A stretch of 64,000 nt of DNA from Unio delphinus. Its lineage: Eukaryota > Mollusca > Bivalvia > Unionida > Unionidae. Location: contig JAQISU010000210.1 in NCBI GenBank assembly GCA_029339505.1, positions 9,449,001-9,513,000 of the forward strand, given 5' to 3'. Shown here piece by piece: positions 35,731-48,233 of the stretch; within the stretch, counting starts at the first letter, position 1, and each line of letters opens with the position of its first letter. The notes under the pieces are model-generated. The model saw only the letters and a list, made by a program, of their open reading frames with translations, was not told where the DNA came from and did not search any database. A program made the position numbers and the translations under genes.

Positions 35731-38470
35731 TGTTATAACTATACCTCATGCATGATAAATGAACTTATAACTATACTTCACGCATGATAAATGAATTTAT
35801 AACCATACCTCATACATGATAAATGAACATATAACTATACTTCATGCATGATAAATGAACGTATAAATATACTTCATGCACAATAAATGAACTTATAACT
35901 GTACTTCATGCACGATAAATGAACTTATCGCTATACTTCATGCATGATAAATCAACTTATAACCATAACTCACGCATGATAAATGAACTTATAACTATGC
36001 TGGAAGCATTTTGAAGGAACTTATAACTATAATTCACGCATGATAAATGTACTTATAACTATACTTCATGCATGATAAATGAACTTATAGACATAGCTCA
36101 CGCATAATAAATGATTTTTTAACTATACTTCACGCTTGATAAATGAACTTACAACTATAACTCACGCATGATAAATGAACATAACTATACTTCACGCATG
36201 ATAAATGAATTTAGAATTATTCTTATTGCATGATGAATGAACTTATAACCATAACTCACGCATAATAATTCAATTTACAACTATACTTCACGCATGAGAA
36301 ATTAACTTTTATCTATACTTCAAGCACATTAAATGAACATAAGTATACTTCACGCATGATAAATGTACTTATCAATATGCTTCAAGCATGATAAATGAAC
36401 TTATAACCATGCTTCACGCATGATAAATTTACTTATAACTATACTTAATGCATGATAAATGAACTTATAGACATACCTCACGCATAATAATTCAATTTAT
36501 AACTATACTTCACGCATGACAAATGAACTTATAACTGTACTTCATGCATGATAAATGAACTTATAACTATACTTCATGAATAATAAATGAACTTATAACT
36601 ATACTTCATGCACAAGAAACGAACTTAAAACTGTACTTCATGCACGATAAATGAATTTATAACCGTACTTTTGCACGATAAATGAACTTATCGCCATGCT
36701 TCATGCATGATAAATGAACTTATAACTGTGCTGGAAGCATTTTGAATGAACTTATAACTATACTTCACGCATGATAAATGAACTTATAACTATGCTAGAA
36801 GCATTTTGAATGAACTTATAACTATACTTAACGCATGATACAAGAATTTATAACCATACCTCATACATGACAAATGAACATATAACTATACTTCATGCAT
36901 GATAAATGAACATATAACTATACTTCATGCACAATAAATGAGCTTATAACTGTAATTCATGCACGATAAATGAACTTATCGCTATACTTCATGCACGATA
37001 TATGAACTTATCGCTATACTTCATGCACAATAAATGAACTTATAACTGTAATTCATGCACGATAAATGAACTTATCGCTATACTTCATGCACGATATATG
37101 AACTTATCGCTATACTTCATGCACAATAAATGAACTTATAACTGTAATTCATGCACGATAAATGAACTTATCGCTATACTTCATGCACGATATATGAACT
37201 TATAACTGTACTTCATGCACGATAAATGAACTTATAACTATACTTCATGCATGATAAATCAACTTATAACCATACCTCATGCATAATAAATGAACTTATA
37301 ACTATGCTGGAAGCATTTTGAATGAACTTATAACTATAATTCACGCATGATAAATGAACGTATAACCATGCTTCACGCATTATAAATGTACTTATAACTA
37401 TACTTCATGCATGATAAATGATCTTATAGACATACCTCACACATAATAAATGATTTTTTAACTATACTTCACGCTTGACAAATGAACCTATAACTGTAAC
37501 TCACGCATGATAAATGAACTTTTATCTATACTTCATGCACATTGAATGAACATAAGTATACTTCAAGCATGATAAATGAACTTATCACCATGCTTCACGC
37601 ATGAGAAATTTACTTATAACTATACTTAATGCATGATAAATGAACCTATAGACATACCTCACGCATAATAATTGAATTTATAACTATACTTCACGCATGA
37701 CAAATGAACTTATAACTATACTTCATGCATGATGCATGAATTTAAAACTATACTTCACGCATGATAAATTAATTGAGAATTATTCTTACCGCATGATGAA
37801 TGAACTTATAACCATACCTCACGCATAATAATTGAATTTATAACTATTCTACACGCATGACAAATGAACTTATAACTATAATTCACGCATAATAAATGAG
37901 CTCATAACTATACTTCAAGCATGATAAATGAACATATAACCATATCTTACGCATAAGAAATGAACTTACAGCTACGCTTGAAGCATGAAGAATGAACATA
38001 TAGTTATACCAAGAGCAGAAAAACTTACATCAATTCTAAATGCACGATAAATGAACTTAGAGCCATTGTGCAAGTGTGACACATTAACTTGTAGCTATTC
38101 TGTAGACATTGGATGTTGTCTTCTAACAATGATACACCCATGTAAAATGAAGAAATATAAATAATACAGGCACGATAAATGAATTTTTAGCCAACCTTAA
38201 ATCATGAAAACTTAACGAACAAATTCATTAATATTCATACTGAATCCAAAAAAAGATGTTTGCATCGTTGTACAAGCGTGACAGTAACTGATAGTCATGA
38301 TGAATGCATGAGAAATGAACATGTAGCCATACTAAAAGCGTGATTAATGAACAGGTGGAAACGCTACAGGAATGAAAACTGAACTCGCAGCCACTCTATA
38401 AGCATGGGAAATGAACTTGTAGCCACGATATAAGAATAATAAATGAATTGGTAGCCACACTACAAGATGC
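35731..38470. repeat. Satellite of 32-bp units with higher-order structure
   Basis: About 80 monomers of 32 bp, consensus CTTATAACTATACTTCATGC then ATGATAAATGAA. Monomers fall into variants (GCTGGAAGCATTTTGAA, TCGCTATACTTCATGCACGA, GACATACCTCACGCATAATA). A 96-bp trimer is repeated three times around 36927-37215, and a block near 35780-36210 recurs about 1.05-1.31 kb downstream. From about 37980 the units decay and end near 38470. No open frame is maintained. It lies between the pseudogene and the divergent GPCR. Confidence 0.93.
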
Positions 38471-38603
38471 CATATGAACGAAATAATACATAATACAATA
38501 ATATTAAAACTTAATGTTTCGATATTACTCCATTGTCTGTGACAACAAGTTTTGTTGTGGTTTACTATTATGGCTCTCGCAAGGAACTGTGCTAAATGTT
38601 ACA

Positions 38604-38605
<2 letters not shown>

Positions 38606-38680
<75 letters not shown>
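38606..38680. repeat. (TA)n microsatellite
   Basis: About 75 bp pure TA, ~130 bp beyond the 32-bp satellite. Confidence 0.99.
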
Positions 38681-38682
<2 letters not shown>

Positions 38683-38999
38683 GGAGATTAATTATACTTT
38701 ATCATGACTAAAAAGTGAAGTAATAAACATAGGTTAATCAGAAAACCTTATATTTGAAGTTTTCCATTGGGAACTATTTGTGTACATTTCCTGTTTATAT
38801 TTGTCACAAAACTCTGATGAATGCTAAGAAAACGTGTTACATATAACAAATCACATAGATGAAGTTCGATTTTCATACGTAGCTGTCATGATAGTACTGG
38901 TAACACTATGTTAACAAATGAAATTAGTAAAAAGACACTGGTGTCAAAAATGCAAACAGTTGCACAGATATGTTGATGAGACTGGCATCATTACTTACA

Positions 39000-40413
39000 A
39001 TGGATGATATTGTTTTCAATAGAGAACGTGTTCTACAAGTTTTGCTAAATCGGCAACATAGCAACATACACACTAATATAGATACAGCAGCTACCTACAT
39101 AATTAATGTATATCATAACAAAGTCTAGTTCTGTCATCGGGTTACTTTTTATATCAGCCTTATACATACTTAGATTTGTATGATCTTAGTAACCATTACG
39201 TATATTACATTCATGTATGGTTTTCTGGAAGTAACATTTCAGTACACCGCAATGAATATGGATCATAAGCTTCTTAGTTTGACTGGTACTAACAGTTATT
39301 GACATGTGTTTGACATTTATTGTATTAAAGGCTACATAGTGAATAGTGTTGAGTGCAAACGGACATAGCGGATGTTGACTGGGTAGATAACAAGGTAATA
39401 TGACGGCACAAATGCCATGAAACATACCAACACTTTCAATGCTAACTGAGCCTAAAATTAAAACGTTGTTTGCATTATTTCTTAAAGCTATTGTCAATAA
39501 ATATATCATTTGAATGCATTTTTATGGAACATATGAACTATTTATTTTTGTATTAGTACTGCATGACCTGTAGAAATGAAAAATGCGTGCAAAAAGAACG
39601 AGTTCATATTTGCACATACAAATGCAGTCATCTTTTTATTATATACACAATTTCATATTATATAGATTTTTTAAAAGATACAACTATAAGAAACAAATTA
39701 ATTGAATTGATGTTGTAATCCAAATAAAACTGACAGCGGTAGATTTACGAATACATACAAAATAAAAATAATAAATAAATAGCAACGCCTAGGAACCGTT
39801 GAAATTAGTCGAGTGGTCCGCATCAAATTAATAACTAATTGTCGGTCTGGTCCACTAACAATTGATAATTAGAGCAATATTGTGAATGAGAGTTTAGTAC
39901 AACAGCTGTTCCGGCTGGTGTGGAATAAATGGAATATTACACCTGCAACATGGCATCATACATTATTGTTATTGAAGTCATTCGCCCAAAAGTAACTGAT
40001 ATTTGATTTCAACATGGCATCATAAAGTATTGTTATTGAAGTCATTCGCCCAAAACAACTGATATTTGATTTAAAATCATATGCAGATAGCACAAACATG
40101 TTCCTGTGTCCTATACAGATTTAGCTCGACCTTTACGATTTTGTAAACCTATTCGTAACACCAAGTAATGTAGGTACGGTTATTAACTGGGTTCCTTTCT
40201 GACGACAAACATCCACACTGGCAAAATTAACCTACAATGTAATAATCCACCATGGGTTTGTTTTACGTGTGTAGAGCTCTGCCCTTGCGATGACGTATGT
40301 TTTCAAATCCTGAAGATTTTGCTTCAGGAATCACTTAATATATTCTGTTACGAATGTTAGTTCCTGATATTAGATGAGCATAACTCGTTATTTTGTCATA
40401 CAATATATGGTAA
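39000..40413. repeat. Ancient duplicated flank of the divergent GPCR unit
   Basis: 39110-39430 matches 2040-2420, and 40235-40413 matches the 3' flank of GPCR A (7255-7437; e.g. CCATGG.TTGTTTTACGTGTG and TTTTCAAATC.T.AAGAT.TTGCTTCA). The intervening 2.4-7.2 kb sequence of copy A is mostly absent, so the A/B unit gained sequence or this one lost it. Confidence 0.7.
39947..40072. repeat. 64-bp tandem duplication
   Basis: AACATGGCATCATA..ATTGTTATTGAAGTCATTCGCCCAAAA...CTGATATTTGATTT occurs twice with a 64-bp period and few differences, just downstream of the divergent GPCR gene. Confidence 0.85.
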
Positions 40414-41481
40414 TTACTGAGCTGTAATGGGGCGTCTCACCAAACCATAACTGGCGCGTTCAATATGTTTTGTCTTTCTACAGCAGACCATGTTTTTAAT
40501 TCCGTTCATAAAGGTATGTGAGTAAAATGTGTACAATATAGGATTAATACAGCTTTTCATGTAGGCCAAGAGTTTAGCTGCATATATTATTAATGCCATT
40601 CTCGCATTTATTTGGTTTCTCGTTGATACATGAACGTAGAGGGTAATAATCTGAAGCGGCAAACTACATACCACACAGACTGTCATCCCCAAAACCGCCA
40701 TCTTTGTGATACTTTGTTTGGCTTGCAGTCGAACGTGGTTTCTATTATTGTGCGCTCTTGTATTCTTTCCAGTGAGGAACAATTTCAACATATGCCCATA
40801 AAGAACACACAACAAAATCAGTGGTAACAAATAAGCAAACACAAATAAGCATATATAAGATCCAAAAATATCCCTAAATTGTACGGTACAAATCTTACTT
40901 TGCTCGCCATTATCTTCTGGGATTATTTTTGCTTCTTCGGTTAAAAATATAAAGGGGATATTTCCTAATATGACCAGGCTCCATAAGGCAACGAGCGCAA
41001 TGTAGGAGTTTTGTGTTTTACGCAGCATAATGTACCTGATTGGATGTACTAAAGCAATATATTTGTCCAAGAAAATGAGAACTAGTATATACATACTTGA
41101 AAAGTAGCATACGTATTCTAGGTATGTGTGAATCTGGCACCAAATTTTCCCATATGGCCAAAAGTATACAACAGGGTGTATGGCTACGAATGGAATACAA
41201 AACACTATGAGGATTAGATCAGCTGTGGCTAAACTTGTTATAAGAGCATTGGTAATAATTCCTCGGATTGCCTTGTTGAACACAAATACAGATATTGTCA
41301 TGATGTTCAAAACTAATCCAAATATAGCTATCAGTCCAAAAAATAATGGGATGATGAAACTTGTTTTATCTAACATGTTTTTAAATTCATCGAAATCACA
41401 AGTTAGAGAGTTATCTGTTGTACAGTTCAATACATGACTACTATCAACATCGTCGTTCCTCAGTGTTGATGTATTTTCCAT
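40414..41481 (-). CDS. Divergent galanin/allatostatin-A-like GPCR with DKY and CSLP motifs
   Basis: A complete 355-residue class A receptor, clearly paralogous to the two 362-residue receptors over the whole 7TM region and in its flanks. Seen: sequons at N3 and N19; N59 (TM1), D88 (TM2), C115 and C198 (disulfide), W167 (TM4), NPILY 313-317 (TM7), C333-C334 after helix 8. Two usually rigid motifs are altered. DRY is DKY (139-141), replacing R3.50, the residue that contacts the G protein. CWxP is CSLP (272-275), removing the W6.48 toggle. Lys at 3.50 is a conservative change, but loss of both residues suggests altered coupling, constitutive bias, a decoy/heterodimer role, or early decay. The frame is intact and the shared upstream splice acceptor is kept, arguing against a simple pseudogene. 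Its position among related loci marks it as an older member of the tandem family. Confidence 0.88.
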   Translation of the reverse strand: MENTSTLRNDDVDSSHVLNCTTDNSLTCDFDEFKNMLDKTSFIIPLFFGLIAIFGLVLNIMTISVFVFNKAIRGIITNALITSLATADLILIVFCIPFVAIHPVVYFWPYGKIWCQIHTYLEYVCYFSSMYILVLIFLDKYIALVHPIRYIMLRKTQNSYIALVALWSLVILGNIPFIFLTEEAKIIPEDNGEQSKICTVQFRDIFGSYICLFVFAYLLPLILLCVLYGHMLKLFLTGKNTRAHNNRNHVRLQAKQSITKMAVLGMTVCVVCSLPLQIITLYVHVSTRNQINARMALIIYAAKLLAYMKSCINPILYTFYSHTFMNGIKNMVCCRKTKHIERASYGLVRRPITAQ

Positions 41482-41569
41482 CGTTGTTATTGGTGCAGTT
41501 ACGTCGCTTGTTTTATTATATCCGGTTGTTATGATATATTAGCATATTTCCCTTAGTGTATCCAGTTTA

Positions 41570-41585
41570 TCTGTGAAGAAGAAAT
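41570..41585 (-). promoter_or_regulatory. Predicted 3' splice site upstream of the divergent GPCR
   Basis: On the minus strand GTATTTCTTCTTCACAG precedes ATAAACTGG, homologous to the CAG/ATAAAATGG junction of the other receptors, 89 nt before the ATG. A matching motif also survives at the ghost locus (27603) and in altered form at the pseudogene (about 32359), so the intron predates the family's duplications. Confidence 0.6.
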
Positions 41586-42062
41586 ACATGTGTAAAGCAG
41601 TATTGAGTTGTTTTAATTACTTACCATTGATATTTCGAACACAAAACAGTCTTTCATTGGTTGAGTCGTGCATCGTTATATACACAACATGAAATTGATC
41701 CAAATATTGAACGAAATCGTAATGCGGAGCTTTGTTAGTATATATTTCTATACGCTTTCGATGCAACATGACATTGTTCAAAACATCCTTTAATTGTATT
41801 TGTTTTTTTTAAACAACTGACACATCAAACTTTATATTTGTTAACGTAGCTGGCAGACCTCGAAATTAACCGATCCAATGTATGGACATATAATTCCAAG
41901 ATCAGAAAATGGTTATAGATATTTTCATGTGTTTATGGCAGAACGTTTCGTTTGTCTAAATAAAACAACATACATATGCTGGAGTGGTTTAATAGTGTGT
42001 GTTCCTAAATTTAATTTACCGTCTTTGAAGTTTTAATGAACTAGAATTGCAAAACTAGTGAT

Positions 42063-42372
42063 TTTACAATCAGCATACAGGGACTCGGAAGTTACTATCA
42101 GCATACAGTGACTCCGATGTTGCAATCAGCATACAGGGACTCGGATGTTACAATCAGCATACAGGGACTCCTATGTTACAATCAGCATTCAGGGATTCGG
42201 ATGTTACGATCAGCATACAGGGACTCGGATGTTACAATCAGCATACAGGGACTCCGATGTTACAATCAGCATACAGGGACTCCGATGTTACAATCAGCAT
42301 ACAGGGACGCGGATGTTACAATCAGCATACAGGGACTAGGATGTTACAATCAGCATACAAGGACTCGGAAGT
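42063..42372. repeat. 28-bp minisatellite upstream of the divergent GPCR
   Basis: Eleven units of 28 bp, core TTACAATCAGCATACAGGGA plus CTCGGATG. The period is not a multiple of three and no plus-strand frame has a stop, so three overlapping chance open frames appear. The homologous ghost-locus flank (about 28116-28145) has a single diverged unit, so the array expanded after the two flanks separated. Confidence 0.9.
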
Positions 42373-44250
42373 CCAAAGTTTAATCTTCAATATAATTGAA
42401 ATAATTACTTTAGGCCATGACAGAGATGATGTAGTTTGATGAGCAATCAATTTAACATAATTTTTAAAAACGATTAGGTTGAAAATAAATGGCACAATCA
42501 AAATAACCGTCTTGATGAAAGTCAAGATTATTGAGATGCTTGTTCTGCTATCCCTTACTTTCTAGTTAGCGACTATAAAATAGGCTGTACTTGTGCGGTT
42601 CAGGCATTGGTGATGTGGTAGACATTAACTTTTTTATTTCGAGGTATTATTTCGCGATTTCGCACTGGTCACCGTGGTTACCTTCGTTAATAACATGAAT
42701 TATATTTTTTGTGAAAAATATTATTTCATAGTAAATTTTTATCCAGAGAATAAAAGTGACACAATTGCACAAACATGTCTTTTTTCAGCACGAATATGTC
42801 TTATTACCAGCATACACAAGTTTTATTTGTTTTGAACATAAACAACGTTGTTATTAGAGTTTCGTAATGGTCAGCATATTGGTTGTAAAAGTTATATGCT
42901 ATTGACATTTTTGACCTGAAAACAATGAATATTTGGAGTTTGATACAATTTTGCATTGCCGACCTACATGAGATTATTTGAAGCCATGCACTTTTTGTGA
43001 ACGATACAAGTTTCGAAATAATGAAATCCAAATTATATATACTGTCTATTGTCATTAATGAAGCAGGTTTTGCTTGGGACGAAAACATGGAATGATTTGT
43101 ACAAACTGTCTGATACTTAAGTAAAATACGAGTAGATTTTTATTGCTTCTGGGATAGTGTGCTGTTTGCTTACACGATTGTGCAGCGTCCTTTAACAGAT
43201 GTTGTTGTAGGGCAAACACATATTCCTTTACATGGTGCTTAAAATACCCCAGGCAGTTGCTTTCTGTAGTCGAACGAATCACTATATTAAGCAATCTAAA
43301 CGTTTATAGATAATAATAAAAAATCCAGCTCCACCGATATTAGTATTTGTTCCTGGCAATGTCTTTGTGTCGTTTGTCACAAAGCTGAATTCAACACAGT
43401 GCTAAAACCTTTGATTAGAATTACTGTACAAAGTCTTACCGTATGTGTGGAAACTATGATCTTTTAACGTTAATAATACTTTTTAATTATAAAAGTAATG
43501 CAAAGATGTGACTATCTACATCGGTTAACATTAAATCTATCAACAACGGCTGAGGCAATAAAAGGAAATGACCAAGATTGTGAACTGAAAACGTTTTGAT
43601 TGCGTTACGATACAGTTACCTCTGAATGTGTTGCTCAGGGGCTAAATAACTAAAATTGATTTCTTTTAAAATAACCTCTCTAAGAATAGAATCAATGATA
43701 TAACAACTTTAACTGATACCGTGCAGAACACGCTTGCTGAATTTGGAAGGTCATACGACAACAGCTTACAGACATTTAACAACCATTGAAGGAACAGCGT
43801 TTCTTGTTTGTTTGATTATGCAGTTAGCTCCGGTTTAATAGATGTGTCCGAAAAGAAGTAGTTAATCAAATGTAGATTCATCATCATTAAATGTATGTAG
43901 GATGCACTAGAGACGTAGTTAGAGATTATGTAAACTCTTTACCATCTATGGAATGATGGAGGAATATTCACTAGCAACTGTGCTTTGTATTCAGTACCAT
44001 ATATTTTACTGAAGTCAATAATACGTGCAAATATTTACACGTATACAGCAGTTCCAAGTTAACTATTTAAAACACGCCAGGAGATTTTTTCTGAACGATT
44101 TTCAATATAAAATACAGGCATCATGATGCTGAGATGAATTAAATATCATCATATGTTGCTGAAGGCACCATTTCAAGAATTTTACCTTTCGTTTGTCAGG
44201 GTCCTCAATTTGCTCATAATTAACGATGATAGATTCCGGTTAATTTCAGC

Positions 44251-44987
44251 AAGCAACGAACGGAACATATTAACTTCTATTGTCAGTAACAGATATAGAA
44301 ATACTGAATTTAACTAGCTGGGGAATACGTTTACCTCTTTGATTTTTAGTATAATTTGAACCAGTTACAGCAGGTCTCAACAACTTGTTAAACTGTATTT
44401 AAGAAATATTCAATTTTATATTCATCGCCCCATAAAAAGCAATGAGCTATTATCAGGAATGCCATTATAAATCCTAAATTCAATATTTTCAGGTTGCATG
44501 ATGATAATGATAGATTTAAAGATGTGCCCATTATTACAAGTAGAGTGTTTCAGTCTTTACAAATGAAAATAGTCAAATTCTTACCTATTATGCACATAAA
44601 TGTATCCTAGGTTTTCTCTTTTTCGGTCCAAAAGTAGATAAATAGTCTAAAGGATGCATACTATACTTTCCAAGTGACGCAATTAACGTTTCAGCCATTT
44701 TAGGTCACATGATATAAACAATCTCAAATATTTCCATCTTACTTATATAGGAAGATTGTAGGATGTAGAACACGTCGTAGGCAAGATCAAATCTGGCAAT
44801 ATGATTAACGTGAAAGGTACAGCCAGGTTCACAAGTATGAATCAATAAGGACATTCTTTAAATATAACTACGCCTAATTACGATGTGTACGTTAATATTT
44901 TTAATATTTTTTATTTTAGCATGCCCACATTTTAGATTTTAAAAATGTGTATACTCATTTGAAAAGTATGTCATGGGAGACCAACGT

Positions 44988-44992
<5 letters not shown>
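44251..44992. other. Non-coding stretch
   Basis: AT-rich; no gene recognised. Confidence 0.5.
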
Positions 44993-45073
<81 letters not shown>

Positions 45074-45075
45074 AA
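44993..45075. repeat. (TA)n grading into (GATATA)n
   Basis: TA tract ending in three GATATA steps, 346 bp left of the visible start of segmental copy B. Confidence 0.97.
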
Positions 45076-45420
45076 TACAAATATACATGAAATTGGGTAT
45101 AGAGACGTCCAAAACATCCACATATAAAAAGACAGAGATGACATATTTATCGAGAAAATATATGATCCGTAAAAATTGCTTTAGCAATATAAAGTTTTCC
45201 AATTAAATATATTCGAATCTTCGCATACAAAACATATATTTTTATGGTAGTTTTGTCAGATAATCCCGTATTGATTTTTGCTTAGGAAACGCAATATGTT
45301 CAGCAGATAGTTATTTCCTTAAAGCGCATACAGTGCAAATATCCGCTGCTTATGATGTGTAGCAAATATTGAACATATACACATATATTAGAAAAGAAAC
45401 GATACTGTTTTTAGGTGTTC
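45076..45420. other. Sequence left of copy B
   Basis: No gene. In a ~45-kb tandem array this would be the right end of the preceding unit, so its counterpart would lie just outside the window to the left of base 1. Confidence 0.4.
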
Positions 45421-45548
45421 TACTTATTAAGGAAAATTCAGATTTAACTTTTCTATCTCTTCGTCATATATATCACACGCTGAATACTGTTGTCTTTTAA
45501 ACTGTATATTTTAATGTGTGACATGTAACGTGCATGCTGAAAAGAGGA

Positions 45549-45679
<131 letters not shown>

Positions 45680-45838
45680 AGAAATGGATCGATCATTCAC
45701 TTTTTCAATATATGCCAATAACATTCTGGCGATGGACCGAACCAAGAGGATTGTACAACAAGCAAACTGGATGCTGGATGCTGACTGTTTACGAAGTGGC
45801 TATTTTCTCGCTACAATGAATAATATATATATATATAC

Positions 45839-48095
45839 AGTATACTCACGTACCCATTTGACAAGTCTGTTCAGGGAAATATCCAAATAAGGAAAAAAAC
45901 GCTTGTCGGCACGTATAGCGACATGAAAGACAACTATGAGATATATTAAAATGTATTTAAATTAAATTAAAACCGTATATACTCATGTATTAACGGAACT
46001 CAACTAGTGTTGAGGTCTATGGTAGATCATTTTTGCTTGGAATCGTTTAATTTCACATTTTGCTTTTGCAATTAATAGGAACGGCACTAATAATGATTCT
46101 TTGAGGCGTTTTTTATGAAGCCTTTTTAGTGAAAGAAATAGTTTGATAAAGCTATAATGGACGTTAGTTCTATTATATATTTGTTAACGTCAGATTGAAT
46201 ATGAGAAAGAAACATTTTGATGTCCATTGGAAGGTACTTAAGTTACATTTTTTGGGGGTCAAAAGTCAGATTTAATAAGACAAACACAACAATGTACTAA
46301 AAGTGTACAGGTGGCTTCTCTTTTACAACAATGTTAAAACAACGTTTAAGAAATTGTAGCGTTAATAATAACCACATTTGTACTCCGACAAGTCTCAAAA
46401 AGTAACACGATACACCCTAATGAAATTAAACTTCAACTTCTGAATGGACAGATCTAAGACACCGTTACGATGAGATATTTGGCAAGAATATTACAGATTA
46501 ATCCTGTATATATAGTTCATTTTCAGTGATTGTAAATACTAGAAGTATATAAAGCTTCAAGTTTCACTTAATATGAGTCAATTTAATAATTCAGAAATAA
46601 TTTGGTGAGTAGACAGATAAATTATAATGGTTTCATGATTACATTCAAATATATCTCTCGAAAGGCAGAAGAGATGGCTTAGAATCCAAGCTTAGAATCT
46701 AAACACTAGTAAGAGACAGGTGTACGAACCTACCTCATTGTATAATGGATTTTCAAGCAGATAAGGTACGCCCACCTCATAATAGAAGCGTCATTTTTCA
46801 ATCCGAGAGATAAAAAATTAATCTCCATTTTGAAGGTAGTCAAAAAAGGTTTTCAATTACACTTACCTTTTGAATACTTTTTTGAGGTTGCGCCCTCTCT
46901 GCTGATGTGAATAAAATTATTTTTTTATATCAATAATACGGTGTCAGAATCTTCTACAATGTGATTAGCTCTAGAGCGACTTGAAGCAACATATAGCGAC
47001 ATATATACTGAAACAATTACTAAAAGCTTGTTCTACAGTTCCATCAGTTGCATATCACTTTGCAAGAGAGAAAGATTCGTGTAAACCAATACGATTTGAA
47101 CTACTCGAAGACATACAATTAAGTTGCTACTTTTCATTTTCGACAAGAGTGTGAGAAAATCAAGCAGTGTTCACGTAATATTAGTTTTCCGTGGACAGTA
47201 TCCAGTGCAAGAACTTGCTCGGATTGACTTTTCTTTAATTAATTAATAACTGTTTCTTGGCTCAGTTGTTTATGACACCCTTTCGCAAACATGGAACCTT
47301 TATCAGTGGGTTCCCCTAAAGTCGTCGCCACTTTTTATTTTTGGTCGGCGCCACTCATCTGCTGCTATTATGAATATTTTGTATTTTATATATGTAATAG
47401 CCGTTGTTAAAATGTGCAAGAAAATTCCATACTTTAGCGTGTACATATTAATATAGTTACATCAGCAACGTTCTTAATTTATTTAATAACAAATTATAGA
47501 TCTGTCATCGAGACATTGTGTCTATATGAAGTTAAAATTTTAGTTCTATGCTCTTATTACGCTATTAATTGAAAATATATTCATGTATAGTTTCGTGATG
47601 TAACGTTTGAATCATGATCTTATGACACTGATGAATCCGGATCCTATGCTTCTTAGATTGAGACTATCAATAATTGACACATATTCCTGTTTATTGTATT
47701 ACCTATTATATTGTCAACAGTGTGAAGTGCAAACTGGCATCACGGATGTTGACTGGATCCATAACAAGGTAGTATGAAGGCACAACTACCATGAAAAATA
47801 CTTTTGCTGAGCACAAAGTTCTTTCATGACAATTGTATGAAAAGAAAAGAATCGATTACAAATAATTATATTAAAATCTGGGAGAAAATAATGAAATAAT
47901 CAAATTTTGAAGCACTAAAATCACCTTTATACTAGCATTTTCAAAGACAGCATAGTTTACCTTGGTCTAAAAGAACTCAACTCGTAAAATATTAACCATT
48001 AAGTGTAAATCATGCCCTGAATGTAAAACTGATCGTATGCACAATTTGTGACTTTACGTAAAACGTACCTCTATATTGACGTAGCCCACACTTAA

Positions 48096-48098
<3 letters not shown>
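45839..48098. other. Non-coding stretch, copy B
   Basis: Counterpart of 413-2672; includes the ancient flank at about 47490-47860. No gene recognised. Confidence 0.55.
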
Positions 48099-48145
<47 letters not shown>

Positions 48146-48182
48146 CATCCATCCATCCATCCATCCATCCATCCATCCATCC

Positions 48183-48232
<50 letters not shown>

Positions 48233-48233
48233 T
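48099..48233. repeat. Compound (CTAT)n(CATC)n(CTAT)n array, copy B
   Basis: Same block order as 2673-2801, with a shorter CATC block and a longer final CTAT block. Confidence 0.98.

Larger units (their letters stand above)
41490..44250. repeat. 5' flank of the divergent GPCR, homologous to the ghost locus
   Basis: Direct repeat of 27480-29740 at moderate identity with unit-specific insertions (28-bp minisatellite at 42063-42372, ~370 bp around 42430-42800, and ~650 bp around 43090-43750). It records an older duplication than the 45-kb event. Confidence 0.75.

Noticed and set aside
35731..38470. CRISPR-like array
   Set aside because: The units are contiguous 32-bp tandem repeats without unique spacers, in an animal genome.
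41018..41200. Minus-strand and plus-strand ORFs within 40630-41437 and 31593-31916
   Set aside because: These are other-frame shadows of the receptor at 40414-41481. The 31593-31916 frame is meaningful only as the TM4 fragment of the pseudogene, not as its own gene.
42108..42439. Overlapping ORFs in three frames over the 28-bp array
   Set aside because: A 28-bp unit without stops in any plus frame yields the same 28-residue periodic peptide in every frame; not a coding gene.
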